This document shows positions 36,552 through 46,100 of a stretch of DNA of 64,000 nucleotides, piece by piece. A program made the position numbers and the translations under genes. Origin of the DNA: Alviniconcha marisindica (taxonomy: Eukaryota; Mollusca; Gastropoda; Provannidae). The number at the start of each line of letters is the position of its first letter. Position 1 is the stretch's first letter. The DNA is taken from NCBI GenBank assembly GCA_018857735.1, contig JABMCL010000151.1, positions 1 to 64,000 of the forward strand. The letters run 5' to 3'. The notes below the pieces were generated by a model. That model saw nothing but the letters and a program-made list of their open reading frames with translations, searched no databases and had not been told where the DNA came from.

Positions 36552-39500
36552 CATGCATGCACAGATGCACACACACCACAAACACACACACACACGCGCG
36601 CACACACACACATGTGCGCGGACACACACACACACACACATGCACGTGCGTGCACACACACACACATACACACACACACACATGCATTCAAAGTGCAGAT
36701 TTGTTTTCAAGCAGGACTGTGGAAAAGCAGGTTTGCCATCTGAACGCACTTGCCCATCCACACAGCATAAGCATCAGGCAGCCTTGGGGGGAACAGGATG
36801 GCTCGTCCACTGTCCACTTCCACTGCTCCATAAAAGTCTGGTTCCTCCACGCCGAAGGTCCAGTGAAAAAATGACTCCTGAATCACAGACATATAACATA
36901 TATATGCAAGCGTATGCATACACATGTGCATGCACATACACACATACATGCACATAATTTATGTGCATATATACGCACACACACACACACACACTTCCCC
37001 ATGTACTCTCATATAATGGAGTAGATAATCACCCAAATTATGTTGTATGTTCTTTGCCTATTTTCTGAGTAAACTGTTAGGGTCACTTGGTTCTGAAAGC
37101 AAGAGCAACTGGGTGCTTCTTTTTTTTTTTTACAGAGGGTGGGCCATGGGGGGTACCATGTGCACAGTCTGCTAAACTACCTCCCCCCCATCTTCCCCCA
37201 TACACCCACCCACACCCACCACCTTTTATTAATCCCCTCTCTCCCCAACCAACCCATGATTTGAGACCACTAGTTCCTTTAAAGCACAGTCCTTAGTTAA
37301 GAGCATTTATTTTAGTTTCTTCTACCTACTCGACAAAACATGTTCTGAGAACACTGGTTCTTTTACAGCACAGTTTTTGTTGAAGTGGTTTTGCTGCTGT
37401 TGTTTTGTTTCGGTCAGTTGTACCTGCTGGACATAGCATGTTTTGAGAAGGCTAGTTCCTTTAAAACACAGTCCTTGGTTAATGTGCTTATTTTGGTCCT
37501 TTCTACCTGTTGGTCTGAGAAGGCTAACTAGTACCTTTAATGCTTCTAGAATAACACACCTGACGAAATAGAGGCTCGTGGTCAGAGCAGTATCGAGTCT
37601 CTGCCGTGCCACCTTGCAGAATCACAATAGCACCTTTGGGTACTTTGCTATTGTCTCGCAGACGCTGACACAGTCTTTGCCGATTCTCCTGAAACATCTC
37701 CATGGAAACCTTCAAGGTGTGGTCTCCTCGGCAAAATGCTGGTCTGAAACATGCAAGATGTTGTTCTTGCATCAAAAAAATAACACTGCCAATTAAATGG
37801 CAAGAATTGGGACAAAATAAAATACCACAAATTGTGTTAATGTTAATAAATGCCAGTGTTTGTTTGTTTTTTAAAGAAAAAAAGTTGAGTCTCACACCAT
37901 GCCCCTGAAGTGCACAAGCAAGCCTTCATTGAAAAGGCCATGACAACAAAACTTGTACACATTCCAAGTTGATCCAATCATTTTTATTGACTGCTTTTTT
38001 CAAAAAGCTAGTGCAGCTGTCACTGGTTATGAAAATCCTATTAACAGTACAGATTTTGTATGTATACATGTGTTTGTAGCCTGTCGATGTTACTTTTCAC
38101 ACCCAACATTAAGGAAGCAGCAGTGTGTGCTGCAAGTAAGCTCTGACACTAACCATCACTCATGAAACACAGTTTCTAAACTCAACATAAAATAAATGGG
38201 ACATTTTAAAACAAAATCCCTATTTTCCAGTTTTTATTTTTATCTCTTCCACTTGTTGGGAAAAACGTGTCATGATGAGGCTAGTTCCTTTATAATCAAC
38301 ATCTTTATGACAGTGTTGATGATACAGCACACTGAGTACTGTTAGTAAAAAAAAAAATCTTTAAAAAATCAGACAGGTCTTTCAATCATCAGGAACAAGG
38401 CAAACAGATTTGCTGTTTGATTTTCAATTCTTTGTTTCTTTTTCTTGTTTCTTTTTCCTTCTTCTTTTTTTTTTTTTTTCTTTCTTTTTTTCTCTTTCTT
38501 TTTTGTGCAGGTGGGAGTTGTCAATAGACTCATAAACACCAACAACTGTCATGAAAGAGTGCTGCTGGTAGTGACTGATACAGTAACTGCATACAGAAAG
38601 AGGGGTAGCGAATGCTGCTTGAATCTATTTCATAATTGACACAGTAACAGTACACAGAAAAAGGGGTAGTGACTGCTGCTTTACTCTACTTCATAAATGA
38701 TACACTAACTGTATACCGAAAGAAAGGTACTGACTGCTGCTTCATTTAATCTGATATATATATTTGCTATCAGTGTTTTTCACCAACAGTTACACCACTC
38801 CCTGCCATCAACACAATGAACAATGTCAGCCCTCACATTACAGCTGAACATGATATCAAAGTATGGTTCCAAAGATTCTTTATCTTCTGTTGCATTCTAT
38901 CACAGGTACACATCTACCTACTTGCCAACATACTTTTGCATCATGCACTAAAAAGACTTGTCACATGCCTGCATCACCCAGACCACTGGCCATTCAATGC
39001 AACCTGCTCTTCTGACAGGGCCTGCTGCTCAGTGGTTAGCTCACTGGTGTGATGCTGGTGTGGTAGCAGTCACTGACCACAGCTTGGGCTTTGGTTCAAC
39101 TCCCAGTCCACTCAGGCATTAGCTCACTAGTATCACTATCAGTCAGTGACCACAGCATAATAAGTATGGAAGTGACCGCAGCATAATAATAAGAGTAACA
39201 GTACATTAGTAGTATTTCTACAGTAAAAAATGTGTCCAGAGAGACTATTCTAAGTGCATGTATTATGTTATATGCATGTTAAGGATCCTGTAGTCAATAT
39301 CCGAGTTTGGTGGATTATGGAAATAACAAAATAAACCAGCATGCAAATAAAAGTGTCAGTCTTCAGTGTGTTGAAGTTGGACACAAGACAGGTCTACAGT
39401 AGTAACTCTCTTCAATTAAAGGTGAACATTTTGCACGCTTCTTGATCTTCTATTCTTCTTCTCTGTGGGTGACCGACTTCTTTATAAAGGTGTAAGTTCA

Positions 39501-40448
39501 CACTAAGGACATAAGGGGATGTACTGGGAGAATGCATGAGATTAAATAAATTTAAAGAAAATGAAATGAAATGACAAACTCAAAAGGCTGATTCCTGGCT
39601 GTAAACAGAAGGAGAAAAGAAGAAAAAACTGCAGTATTCTTTTCTGGTCCTTGGGGACTGAGCCCTGACTGGCACAGCCCTAGCGACTCAACAACCCTAC
39701 TTTACATATTGCAAGGTTCAACATGACCAGTAACTCCAAAAAACAGAAATCTACTCATCAAGTTCTGTGAAGCACTTGGTCTCCTCATTCCCCAGGAACA
39801 CTACTGACTTTCTACCTCTGGTCTGAATATTGATAATGTGCAGTTGCATCACTTGTGCAGTTCACCAAAGCTATTGTTAATGTTACATTGTACATTACAC
39901 AGACAGACAGACAGAGACAAAGGGAGACATACAGACAGAGAGATGGATGGGGGGGGGGGGGGGGGGGGGGAGAAAGAAACCGATAAACTGAGACTGGCCA
40001 TATCAGAAAATCAGTACCTAACCCCTCAGAAACCAGGTCGTTTAGCACGTGTGCAAGAAACACCCCAGACAACAGCACAAACAATCTAACTGACAGCTAC
40101 ACAAGGAACAACAACAGATGCTTTAACACCCAGCACTGTTGTACAGAGAAACACAAAAATTCCTTCTTTGTGCGAACTCTGGGCTGGAACCATTTCAACA
40201 AAACCATAGTTTATGCTGACTGAAACTTTTCCGAATTCTCATTGTGGCCAACAAGGGCCGCTAAACCACTGTGCAGTCCTCCCCCCGTTGCATTTATGCC
40301 AGATACCTGGCTGCTGCAACGTACCCGACAGATACAAAGACTGAGATAGAGAGAGGCTGCCGGTGTTTGTTCGGTAACCCTTGCAGTTGCACATGTATAA
40401 TATTTGTATGTTAATAATAACCACTCACTCTTCTCTTCCTGCTGCCAT
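24650..40448 (-). CDS. PEPD: Xaa-Pro dipeptidase (prolidase), complete 15-exon gene
   Basis: A cytosolic Mn-dependent dipeptidase of the M24B (pita-bread) family that cleaves X-Pro dipeptides. Exons (minus): 40448-40429, 37743-37560, 36877-36750, 36329-36266, 35628-35581, 35152-35091, 33657-33613, 32497-32422, 30438-30392, 29366-29298, 28365-28288, 27581-27433, 26235-25943, 25098-25015, 24799-24650. All have GT..AG junctions and agreeing phases; the sum is 1497 bp, 498 residues, close to the 493 of human PEPD. All five metal ligands are present: D277 and D288 (exon 12), H371 and E413 (exon 13), E453 (exon 15), each one higher than in human. The start MAAGREEPAF matches the vertebrate N-terminus in spacing. 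Oddities: tandem arrays overlap the exon 12 acceptor and exon 13 donor. The gene is divergent from the ankyrin/SOCS gene. Confidence 0.95.
24926..24973. repeat. (CA)n microsatellite in PEPD intron 14
   Basis: CA dinucleotide array about 45 bp long, about 40 bp from the exon 14 donor. Confidence 0.95.
25015..25098 (-). CDS. PEPD: PEPD exon 14
   Basis: 28 codons in phase 0, from [11 protein letters not shown] to DTFRGTGG, between TTTCAG and GGG|GTATGT. Colinear with the human segment between the two Glu ligands. Confidence 0.92.
25240..25975 (-). repeat. Splice-donor minisatellite: about 22 copies of the PEPD exon 13 3' end plus donor
   Basis: On minus, the last codons of exon 13 (EPGLYLIDV) and the donor GTGAGT are repeated head to tail. 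Units are mostly 33 bp, some 30 bp and two of 32 bp near 25725-25765. Most units encode EPGLYFIDV followed by GTGAGTG, so each restores an exon end and a donor. The unit next to exon 13 is the functional one (donor 25942-25941). Some units have GTGAAT or lack one GTG. Variants such as EPVQYFTDV recur (units 19 and 21), showing higher-order duplication. Confidence 0.93.
25943..26235 (-). CDS. PEPD: PEPD exon 13, with His and Glu metal ligands
   Basis: From [14 protein letters not shown] through [20 protein letters not shown] to [14 protein letters not shown]371 and E413 are ligands. The acceptor is GAACACAG and the donor GTG|GTGAGT, phase 0. The final 27 bases are the seed of the tandem array that fills 25240-25942. 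Confidence 0.94.
27148..27285 (+). repeat. Interspersed repeat family C, copy 1
   Basis: Shares GAGGATGTACCTCTGGTGGA, then TGCCAGGTGAGAG, AACTCAGG and a tail like TAACTTCCTTG..TTGATT with copies at 33981-34140 and 44118-44275. Non-coding. Confidence 0.75.
27433..27581 (-). CDS. PEPD: PEPD exon 12, with both Asp metal ligands
   Basis: From (C)[19 protein letters not shown] to AACKPG. D277 and D288 are the catalytic Asp pair. The acceptor is TTCTGTTTTTCAG and the donor CCAG|GTGGGT (phase 1). Confidence 0.94.
27553..28045 (-). repeat. Splice-acceptor minisatellite: about 10 copies of the PEPD exon 12 acceptor and 5' end
   Basis: On minus, the segment comprising TTGTTTCTGTTTTTCAG and the first 18-30 bases of exon 12 (CTGTTTGACATGGG) is repeated upstream of the real exon. 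The three copies nearest exon 12 are 55 bp apart and almost identical. Copies farther into the intron, out to about 28045, are diverged in spacing and sequence. Many keep a pyrimidine tract plus CAG. The D277 codon (GAC in FDMG) is part of the unit. Confidence 0.92.
28288..28365 (-). CDS. PEPD: PEPD exon 11
   Basis: Reads [18 protein letters not shown] to NDGDM, ending TG|GTAGG. The HYGHAG motif holds the conserved substrate-binding His of prolidases. Confidence 0.93.
28575..28710 (+). repeat. Interspersed repeat family B, copy 2
   Basis: Contains AGATCCAAACACATAAAAGG, AAAGAATGCTTATTTGTTAGG and CCCTTTGTCAAGC, as in the copy at 54167-54262. It lies directly before an inverted repeat at 28719-28788. 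Confidence 0.8.
28719..28788. repeat. Imperfect palindrome, about 34-bp arms
   Basis: Left arm AGTAATTTCGCTCCTCATCT.. and right arm (as reverse complement) AGTGATTTCGCTTCTCATCT.. match with about four differences. The loop is only a few bases near 28753-28757. Confidence 0.8.
29104..29292. repeat. (CA)n and CATG-rich microsatellite adjoining PEPD exon 10 donor
   Basis: CA runs at 29113-29143 and 29269-29290 flank GCATGCATGC-type sequence. On minus the array begins within 10 bases of the exon 10 donor. Confidence 0.93.
29298..29366 (-). CDS. PEPD: PEPD exon 10
   Basis: Reads [22 protein letters not shown] between TTTGCAG and GCAAG|GTACTT. It matches the human FEHYCYSRGG..YTCIC segment. Confidence 0.93.
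30392..30438 (-). CDS. PEPD: PEPD exon 9
   Basis: 47 bases, [15 protein letters not shown] plus two bases, between TGTGTCAG and GAGAG|GTATGG. Confidence 0.92.
31284..31358. repeat. (CA)n microsatellite in PEPD intron 8
   Basis: About 70 bp of CA dinucleotides at the edge of the 51-bp minisatellite. Confidence 0.97.
31365..32412 (-). repeat. 51-bp minisatellite in PEPD intron 8, about 20 units
   Basis: Plus strand unit: GGGAAGGGAGAGAGATGCAG, then AGACAGCTGGAGAGTGACAA, then AGACAAAGACA. It is purine-rich on plus and so pyrimidine-rich on the transcribed minus strand, where each unit contains TTTGTCACTCTCCAG, an acceptor-like motif. It begins about 10 bp past the exon 8 donor. Long open frames on both strands (up to about 420 codons) come from the 17-codon period and I do not call them genes. 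Confidence 0.94.
32422..32497 (-). CDS. PEPD: PEPD exon 8
   Basis: Reads [20 protein letters not shown] to EAHKA, between TTTGTAG and GCA|GTATGT. It is almost the human sequence [20 protein letters not shown]. Confidence 0.95.
33160..33206 (-). repeat. Interspersed repeat family A, short copy
   Basis: CTTAATGTCCTCAGATGTCG and GACATATTAGGGACAAAC match the end of family A in the orientation of the copy at 10010-10190. Located in PEPD intron 7. Confidence 0.6.
33613..33657 (-). CDS. PEPD: PEPD exon 7
   Basis: 45 bases reading [14 protein letters not shown] between CCCCAG and GAGTG|GTAAGT. Matches human FEVNNTILHPEIVE. Confidence 0.92.
33981..34140 (+). repeat. Interspersed repeat family C, copy 2
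   Basis: Diverged copy with TTATATACCTTGTATTTATT, GCATACCCGGTAAGAG, TTCAGGTCTTTG and GTTAACTCCCTTTGGTGATTG. Confidence 0.65.
35091..35152 (-). CDS. PEPD: PEPD exon 6
   Basis: Reads [20 protein letters not shown] between TTGGCAG and AGCAG|GTGAGT. The N.DSG..C..A.FDGIS pattern of prolidase is kept. Confidence 0.92.
35386..35447. repeat. (GT)n microsatellite in PEPD intron 5
   Basis: About 58 bp of GT dinucleotides. A poly-G run of about 18 follows at 35549-35567, only about 15 bp from the exon 5 donor. Confidence 0.96.
35581..35628 (-). CDS. PEPD: PEPD exon 5
   Basis: 16 codons in phase 0, [16 protein letters not shown], between TTTTTCAG and TTG|GTGAGT. PSVLLTL is identical to human. Confidence 0.94.
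35700..36092. repeat. Compound (GT)n microsatellite, about 390 bp
   Basis: TG dinucleotide runs interrupted by GCATG, GTTG and TATG variants, in PEPD intron 4. Open frames over it encode only VCVCV/HTHTH. Confidence 0.97.
36266..36329 (-). CDS. PEPD: PEPD exon 4
   Basis: Reads [20 protein letters not shown](K) between TATTTCAG and AAG|GTGAAG. Matches human KEHFKEKYAVDDVQYVDEI. Confidence 0.92.
36490..36690. repeat. (CA)n and mixed CA/CG/CATG repeat in PEPD intron 3
   Basis: Pure CA at 36491-36549, then CACG/CATG variants to about 36683. Confidence 0.95.
36750..36877 (-). CDS. PEPD: PEPD exon 3
   Basis: Reads [20 protein letters not shown] to [11 protein letters not shown], between GTGATTCAG and GGCAA|GTGCGT. 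Matches human [20 protein letters not shown]. Confidence 0.95.
37255..37540. repeat. Diverged tandem repeat, 3-4 units of about 75-100 bp
   Basis: Recurring blocks TGAGAAGGCTAGTTCCTTTA, ACACAGTCCTT and TTTCTACCTG at about 37256, 37340, 37440 and 37508, in PEPD intron 2. A single related block occurs at about 38275 in intron 1, and another at about 43865 in the ASB gene. Confidence 0.6.
37560..37743 (-). CDS. PEPD: PEPD exon 2
   Basis: Reads [60 protein letters not shown], ending CAG|GTGTGT. The acceptor is CATGTTTCAG. Matches human LFALNRQRLCERLR and VLQGGEETQRYCTD. Confidence 0.95.
38568..38755. repeat. Diverged tandem repeat, about 3 units of about 75 bp
   Basis: Blocks GACTGATACAGTAACTGCAT and GAGGGGTAGCGAATGCTGCT recur with changes at about 38640 and 38700. 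In PEPD intron 1. Confidence 0.75.
40083..40215 (+). mobile_element. LINE ORF2 C-terminal fragment in PEPD intron 1
   Basis: The + strand encodes [14 protein letters not shown] after a basic stretch. This resembles the SFFVRTIRDWNNLP ending common to CR1/Jockey-type ORF2 proteins. Too short to assign further. Confidence 0.55.
40429..40448 (-). CDS. PEPD: PEPD exon 1 (coding part) and start codon
   Basis: ATG at 40448-40446 reads MAAGRE, then GA|GTGAGT. Joining to exon 2 gives [19 protein letters not shown], in the spacing of human MAAATGPSFWLGNETLKV. The 5' untranslated region extends upward in coordinate. Confidence 0.88.
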
Positions 40449-42573
40449 ATTTGATCAGACACTTGGTAGACACACTGTCAACACTCAATATGACTGGCGC
40501 TACGAGCGTACTACACGCTGGTGCAGATGTTGAGAAGCTGTACAGTTTCAGTCAGGTGACTTTGCTTTCACGCCCACAGAAAGTGGGTTACGGTAGTCTT
40601 TGCACTGGCCTTTCAAACACACATGTGGTGTAACAGGCTAAGTGTCACATGACTACGGCTGAAGCTAACGCTGGAAGAGGAAGCTAAACTGTTTCAGAAT
40701 AAGTTGCCACTTTATGTTGCTACGCAAGCCAAAATGGTCCTCTGGGTGGTGGTATTTATTTCAGTTTTGTCTTCAGAGAGATGCATTTCACAGGTTCAAC
40801 AGCCGTTTCCATGTAATTTTCAATGCAGACAACGCAAGAACTAACACGAAGTGTTAGAAAACGGTAGGTTTAGGATTCGAGAGTACTTGAACTTGTTGAA
40901 GAAGTAATAAACTCACCCCCCCCCCCCCCCCTCTCTGTGTCTATCTCTCATGACATTGTGTACATGCCTGTGGTTGAGTGGGTAAGGTGAGGTAGTTTCA
41001 AATCCAAGTTTGAGTAATAAAAACAGCTAGATCGATTACCCCAGTGTGAGAAGTATGTTAAATTGGCAGGTTAAGTCTTTTTGAGCAAATGACTCCATGA
41101 AGCCAATAGGCTGCCGGATTTGCATTCAAGAACTACTACTGCATCCGCCACAGCTAACTGATCCTAAAACCAGAGGCATCCATCATACTATCCAAAAGCT
41201 CAGAAATTGTTTGTTCCCACAAACCCGCCAAGAATGGAACCGCTTCCCACATTTCAAGCCATTTTACTGATTCAACAGAAGGGATCAATAGTATTGCATG
41301 CATACATGTGTATTATGTGCTCCTCCATATGAGCCCAGTCTAGTACCTGGAACTAGAAGAAAAGGGAATAGGAAAAAGAAAATACCAGACCAAACATTCT
41401 GACATCTGAAAATGAGGTATATAAAATTAAAAAAATATTATTACCAAAAAAATGTCACTCTTGAAGAATTTCTGTCACATGCTGTTGATGTGAATTGGTT
41501 AGCAAGCAACTTTATTAATGGCACACATCAAGGTTGGAGTTGCCTGAGTTGTTGGATTTCAGTCTGTAATTACCAATAATTATACATGTAATGCTAAGTT
41601 TGTGGCTGAGGGGAGTTTATCGCATAAAATAGTTTGTACATGAGCACATATTGGTGGCAGGCTTTTACTCTTTCACTAAGTGCTGGCCAGGGGTCTCAAA
41701 ATGTTTAAGAACATGCATGTAATTTATATAGCAAATGTTGTGTTTTGAACAAAAATAAATGTATACAACCAGTCATTGACACAGCACAGGTTGAGTAGTG
41801 TAAAACAATGAACTGAAATGTAAAATACTGAATCTTCTGCTTGTTGCTACTTCGAATGAACATAATCTGTCAAGCCCGATCACATCTTTTTTGTTGTTTT
41901 TATGCAATTTTGAACACTGGTTAACACATGAATACTGCTTGAAAATCTCTTTAATACTTTCTGATCGCAAGTCTGCAGTTATGACCCATAGATTTTCAAG
42001 CATTTTCCACAATCTCCATGACATCTGTCAGCAGTATTCATGTGTGAAACACTGACAGCACATATAGATTGTTATCCAGTTTGGCAGGTGCCAAAGTTGG
42101 TGCATTTGATGTCATACAGAGACCGGGGGGGGGGAGGGGGGGGCCTCTGGGGGGGTAGAGGAGAGGAGCTGTAACTGAAATGTATTCTGTCACATCAGTC
42201 TTGATTTTTTGGTGAATGATAAATGCACAAAATTTGAGCAGTTACATCAGAGGACTTTATGCTGAAATTTGTCTGCCTATTTGCAACCCCCGCTGGCTGT
42301 GCAATTTTTGCAGGTTTAATAATAGTAATGTACATTTTAAAATGTGCTCAGCAACAACATTACAAAAAATACACACACACATACGCACGCATACACACAC
42401 ACACACACACAGAGCTGAACTATTGATTATACAATTTTTCTTTTTGTAAGTATTGTTGTTATTCACTTAGTGGTAGTAGTAGTAGTGGTAGCAGCAGTAG
42501 TGTCATCAGATCAGTTTTTAACATTGTCACATCATGTTTGAATATTTGTTTTCTACACAGCACTGAATCAGCA
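40449..42573. promoter_or_regulatory. Divergent intergenic region between PEPD and the ankyrin/SOCS gene
   Basis: About 2.1 kb separates the two start codons and must hold both promoters. An acceptor-like TTTTCTACACAG ends at 42560, 13 bp before the ASB ATG, so an untranslated first exon of that gene may also lie here. A poly-C run (40916-40931), a poly-G run (42126-42148) and a LINE fragment (41120-41275) are included. No core promoter motif could be fixed by eye. Confidence 0.5.
41120..41275 (+). mobile_element. LINE ORF2 C-terminal fragment
   Basis: The + strand encodes QLTDPKTRGIHHTIQKLRN then FPQTRQEWNRFPHF, resembling the PRTIRDWNQLP ending of ORF2 proteins. The first part may be the preceding helix. 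Confidence 0.5.
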
Positions 42574-42854
42574 ATGTCAAAGCAGAAGCACCAGCATGAC
42601 AAACCTGTTGACAGAGGTCAACAAAGAGGCTTTTTCATCAGTGTCCGAGCGGGTGATCACGGGAAGGTCAAACTTATGTTGAAAGAGAGACAGGTGGACG
42701 TCAATGCTGCTGACCCTGAAGATCCTAGGGGTGCCACAGCCGTAATTATAGCCAGTGAGCTGGGGGATGTGGAGATGGTCCAGATCCTGATGAAAGCCAA
42801 ACCCAAACCAGCTGATGTCAATGCTGAGACCGTGACTGGACGAAGAGCAATATG
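42574..42854 (+). CDS. ASB-type gene exon 1 (coding)
   Basis: MSKQKHQHDKPVDRGQQRGF opens the protein, then two ankyrin-like repeats (VRAGDHGKVKLMLKERQVDV; ATAVIIASELGDVEMVQILM). The donor TG|GTGTGT is the first unit of a long (GT)n microsatellite. Confidence 0.87.
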
Positions 42855-42903
42855 GTGTGTGTGTGTGTGTGTGTGTGCATTTGTGTGTATATGTGTGTGT
42901 GTC

Positions 42904-42937
<34 letters not shown>

Positions 42938-42943
42938 CATGCA

Positions 42944-43000
<57 letters not shown>

Positions 43001-43041
43001 CTGTGTGCATTTGTGTGTGTGTATATATTATGTGAGTGTGT

Positions 43042-43108
<67 letters not shown>

Positions 43109-46100
43109 TTCATTGTGTACATGTGTGTGATTGTGTCTGTGTCTGTGTGTGCTTGTGTATGTGTGTTTTTGCATGTATGTGAGTCAGTAAATGTGTTTGT
43201 ATGTACTATACCAGCACAATAGAAAGAGATGGATTAGTGTCTCATCTACGTGCTAGAAAGTATACATGGCCTAAAATCAATCATTCTTTAAACAGGTGGG
43301 CAGCCAAGCTTGGCAATAAGGAGCTGGCTCAGCAGATACTGAAGAACAGCAAATGTGAAGTAAATTACATTGACAGGGAGACAGGTACAAGAGCACTTTT
43401 TCCTATTATCAGTGTTATACATTGCATCAGTTGCAGTCACTTGAAAAGAAACCTTTCTGAGCGCCTTTGGTTTTTAAAGACATTTTCTTTTCATAATTGC
43501 CTGAGGTCCAGTTTAGGGGAATTAGCCTGCTCAGTTGTTGTTTCATCCAATCAGTAAAACAGATCCAAAACACCCTCCGGATTTTACTTTGTACTTAGTA
43601 GCTGAGTACCATGAGCGATGATCAGCAGGACTAACTGTACAAAGTAATGTTAGGTGTCCTAGCCTGCCAGTGTTCAGCACAAGATGTGTGTGTTGAATTC
43701 ACCCAAGGAGAAGTATCAAAGAGGCTGCAGTCAGCTTCGAGCCAGCTGTAACACTTGATGGTCTTTTGGCATTTCCAGTCGACAGTCTTGAAACCTTTTA
43801 TATTTCAAAATAAAGTCCATCATTTTAGTTTTTAATTTGATCATGGTGAACAAAAGATGCTTTGGGAAGACTGGCTCCTTTAAAGTGCAAAAGATGTTTT
43901 TTTCTCACTGTTTCATCTTTGCCATCATCTTTTTTCAGGTACAAGTCCTTTGTATCGTGCAATAGTCAGCAACAAGGCTGAAGTGGTACGACTGATTTTG
44001 CACGCTGGAGGTGATGTCAATTTACGACGGCTGGGCCTCAGTAAAGGGGCAGAAACTCCGCTCATCAAGTGAGTGTAACAGTAATGGATAACCTCAAATC
44101 AATATGAATATCATCCTTTGAGGATGTACCTCTGGTGGAGTTTGTGTATCTTGTATTTACATGCATGCCAGGTGAGGGATACCATAGACAACCATAGACA
44201 ACTCAGGCCTTTATTGTTATGCTTGTCTGACATCTTCCAAGCGCCAGTTAACTCCCTTGTGTGTTGATTCAAATCAATATCACCATAAAAGACTTATTTG
44301 TCCTTCTAGCCATGAATAGTTTGCATTTGTTGGAATTGAGAGCGGTGATTTGCTAACCTTTTCACATAATTTATCTGTCTTTGGGGGTTTTGTTTTCTAG
44401 ATCAGTGCAGATGGATAACATAGAAATCTGCGAGATGCTGATCAACTCTCTGTGTGAGAAAAATGCCAAAACAGATGAGGGCTTGACTGCCCTTCATTAT
44501 GCCGTTGCCTATCGTCGCTATTCAATCTGTCGCCTGCTGCTGCGGGAAAGGGTCAAGATTCACGCTCGCAGCAACAGTGGCATAACAGCCATGACAGTGG
44601 CCATTGAACATCACAATGCAGCCATGGTGAAGATCCTGATCGAATATGGCTACAGGCTGGATCGCCCTTACAGGTGAATTGTTTATACACTTAAACATCC
44701 TTAACAGCAGCTACTAATCTTCATCATCAGGGCTTTCTTTTGTTGTAGTTTTAAGTGACTGATTACCAAGCAGGCTGTGTGATAAGTTACCAAACTTGTG
44801 GCAAATAGTTACGTCACAGGACAAGGGTCTTCTTAATGACCACCTGTTTCAGAAGGGCATCCTGTGTGAACCTGATGTTCACCATACCTACTTGACTAAC
44901 CCTGATTAGGATGTACTTTGAATGGTTTACTTTCTCTCTACCTCCCTCCAGGTGGGGTGAGATGCCAATCCAGCAAGCCATCGCCCTGCACAGTCAGGAG
45001 TGCGCCATAACGCTGGCCTACTGGGGGTGTGATCTCATACAGCCTCCACCCTCCAGGAGTGGCAGGAAGCGCAAGCCTTTCTCCGCATTTTACCTAGCTG
45101 TGAGCGAGAGACTCATGACTCTTGTACGCCTTCTCATTGACCTTCACCCCTGGTTTCTGCGCGAGGAGTGGCTGTGGCAGAAAGACTGGCCTGTGTCGCT
45201 GTACCGGCGACCTCTGGTGCGGCAGTGGTTGATGGAGCAGGCGTCAACCCCCAGGTGTGTACCATCCAGTTGCTGCTAGCCCCACAGTGTCAATTTTCAG
45301 TTCCAGGTTCATGGCCATTCCAAGAGGTTGAAGGTTTATTTCCCTGCTCTATTTTGCAGTTTGCAGATCCAGTTTGTTTAACGACTTGCTCCATTCTGCT
45401 GTGTGCATGTAAACTGTTGCAGATTTTTTTGGAGCTGGTCAGAGAATGGTGCAACACCATAAACAGTATAATCACAATTGAATTAGTAGTGTATGAATTT
45501 CAAATCTTGTGGTGCTGTTTGTCAACAGGCTTTCAGAACTGTCAACCCTGACATGCTTTTTGTTGGTTCGGAGGGTCAGAATACTCTTTGCTGTTGTAAT
45601 TCTCATCATTTTCAAACAAAACGTGTGTATGTGTGTGTATATGTGTGTGCGTGCATGTGTGTGTGTGTGTGAGGAGGGGGGTTGTTTGTTGTTATTTTGG
45701 GGGGTAAACAGCCAGCTGGTGCAGGCAGACCTAACATCATGCTTACAGAGGGAGGAGCAACTGATCACAGGGCAGGGTCATGAAGAGGCTATGTTACAGT
45801 GGATGTCAGCTTTACAATGCTGATCAATTACACCACCAAAGAAGAAAGCCACTCTAGAAAAAAAGGATTGCAGTTTCCGGGTTGTGTCATTCTGCGTTGA
45901 GATTCACCTGTACTCGCACTTCTCCAGCAGTGTTACTTGGGTATGGAGCTCAGATCACAAAGGTTAAGATTTGACTCTTAATGTTTTTGTTTTTTAACTT
46001 GTAGCAGGTTTGTTCCTTATATTTTACAGGTCATTGAAACAGCTGTGCAGGGCTCGAATCTTTTCCGCTGCCTGCATCTTTATGCCCCGCATAAAGCAGA

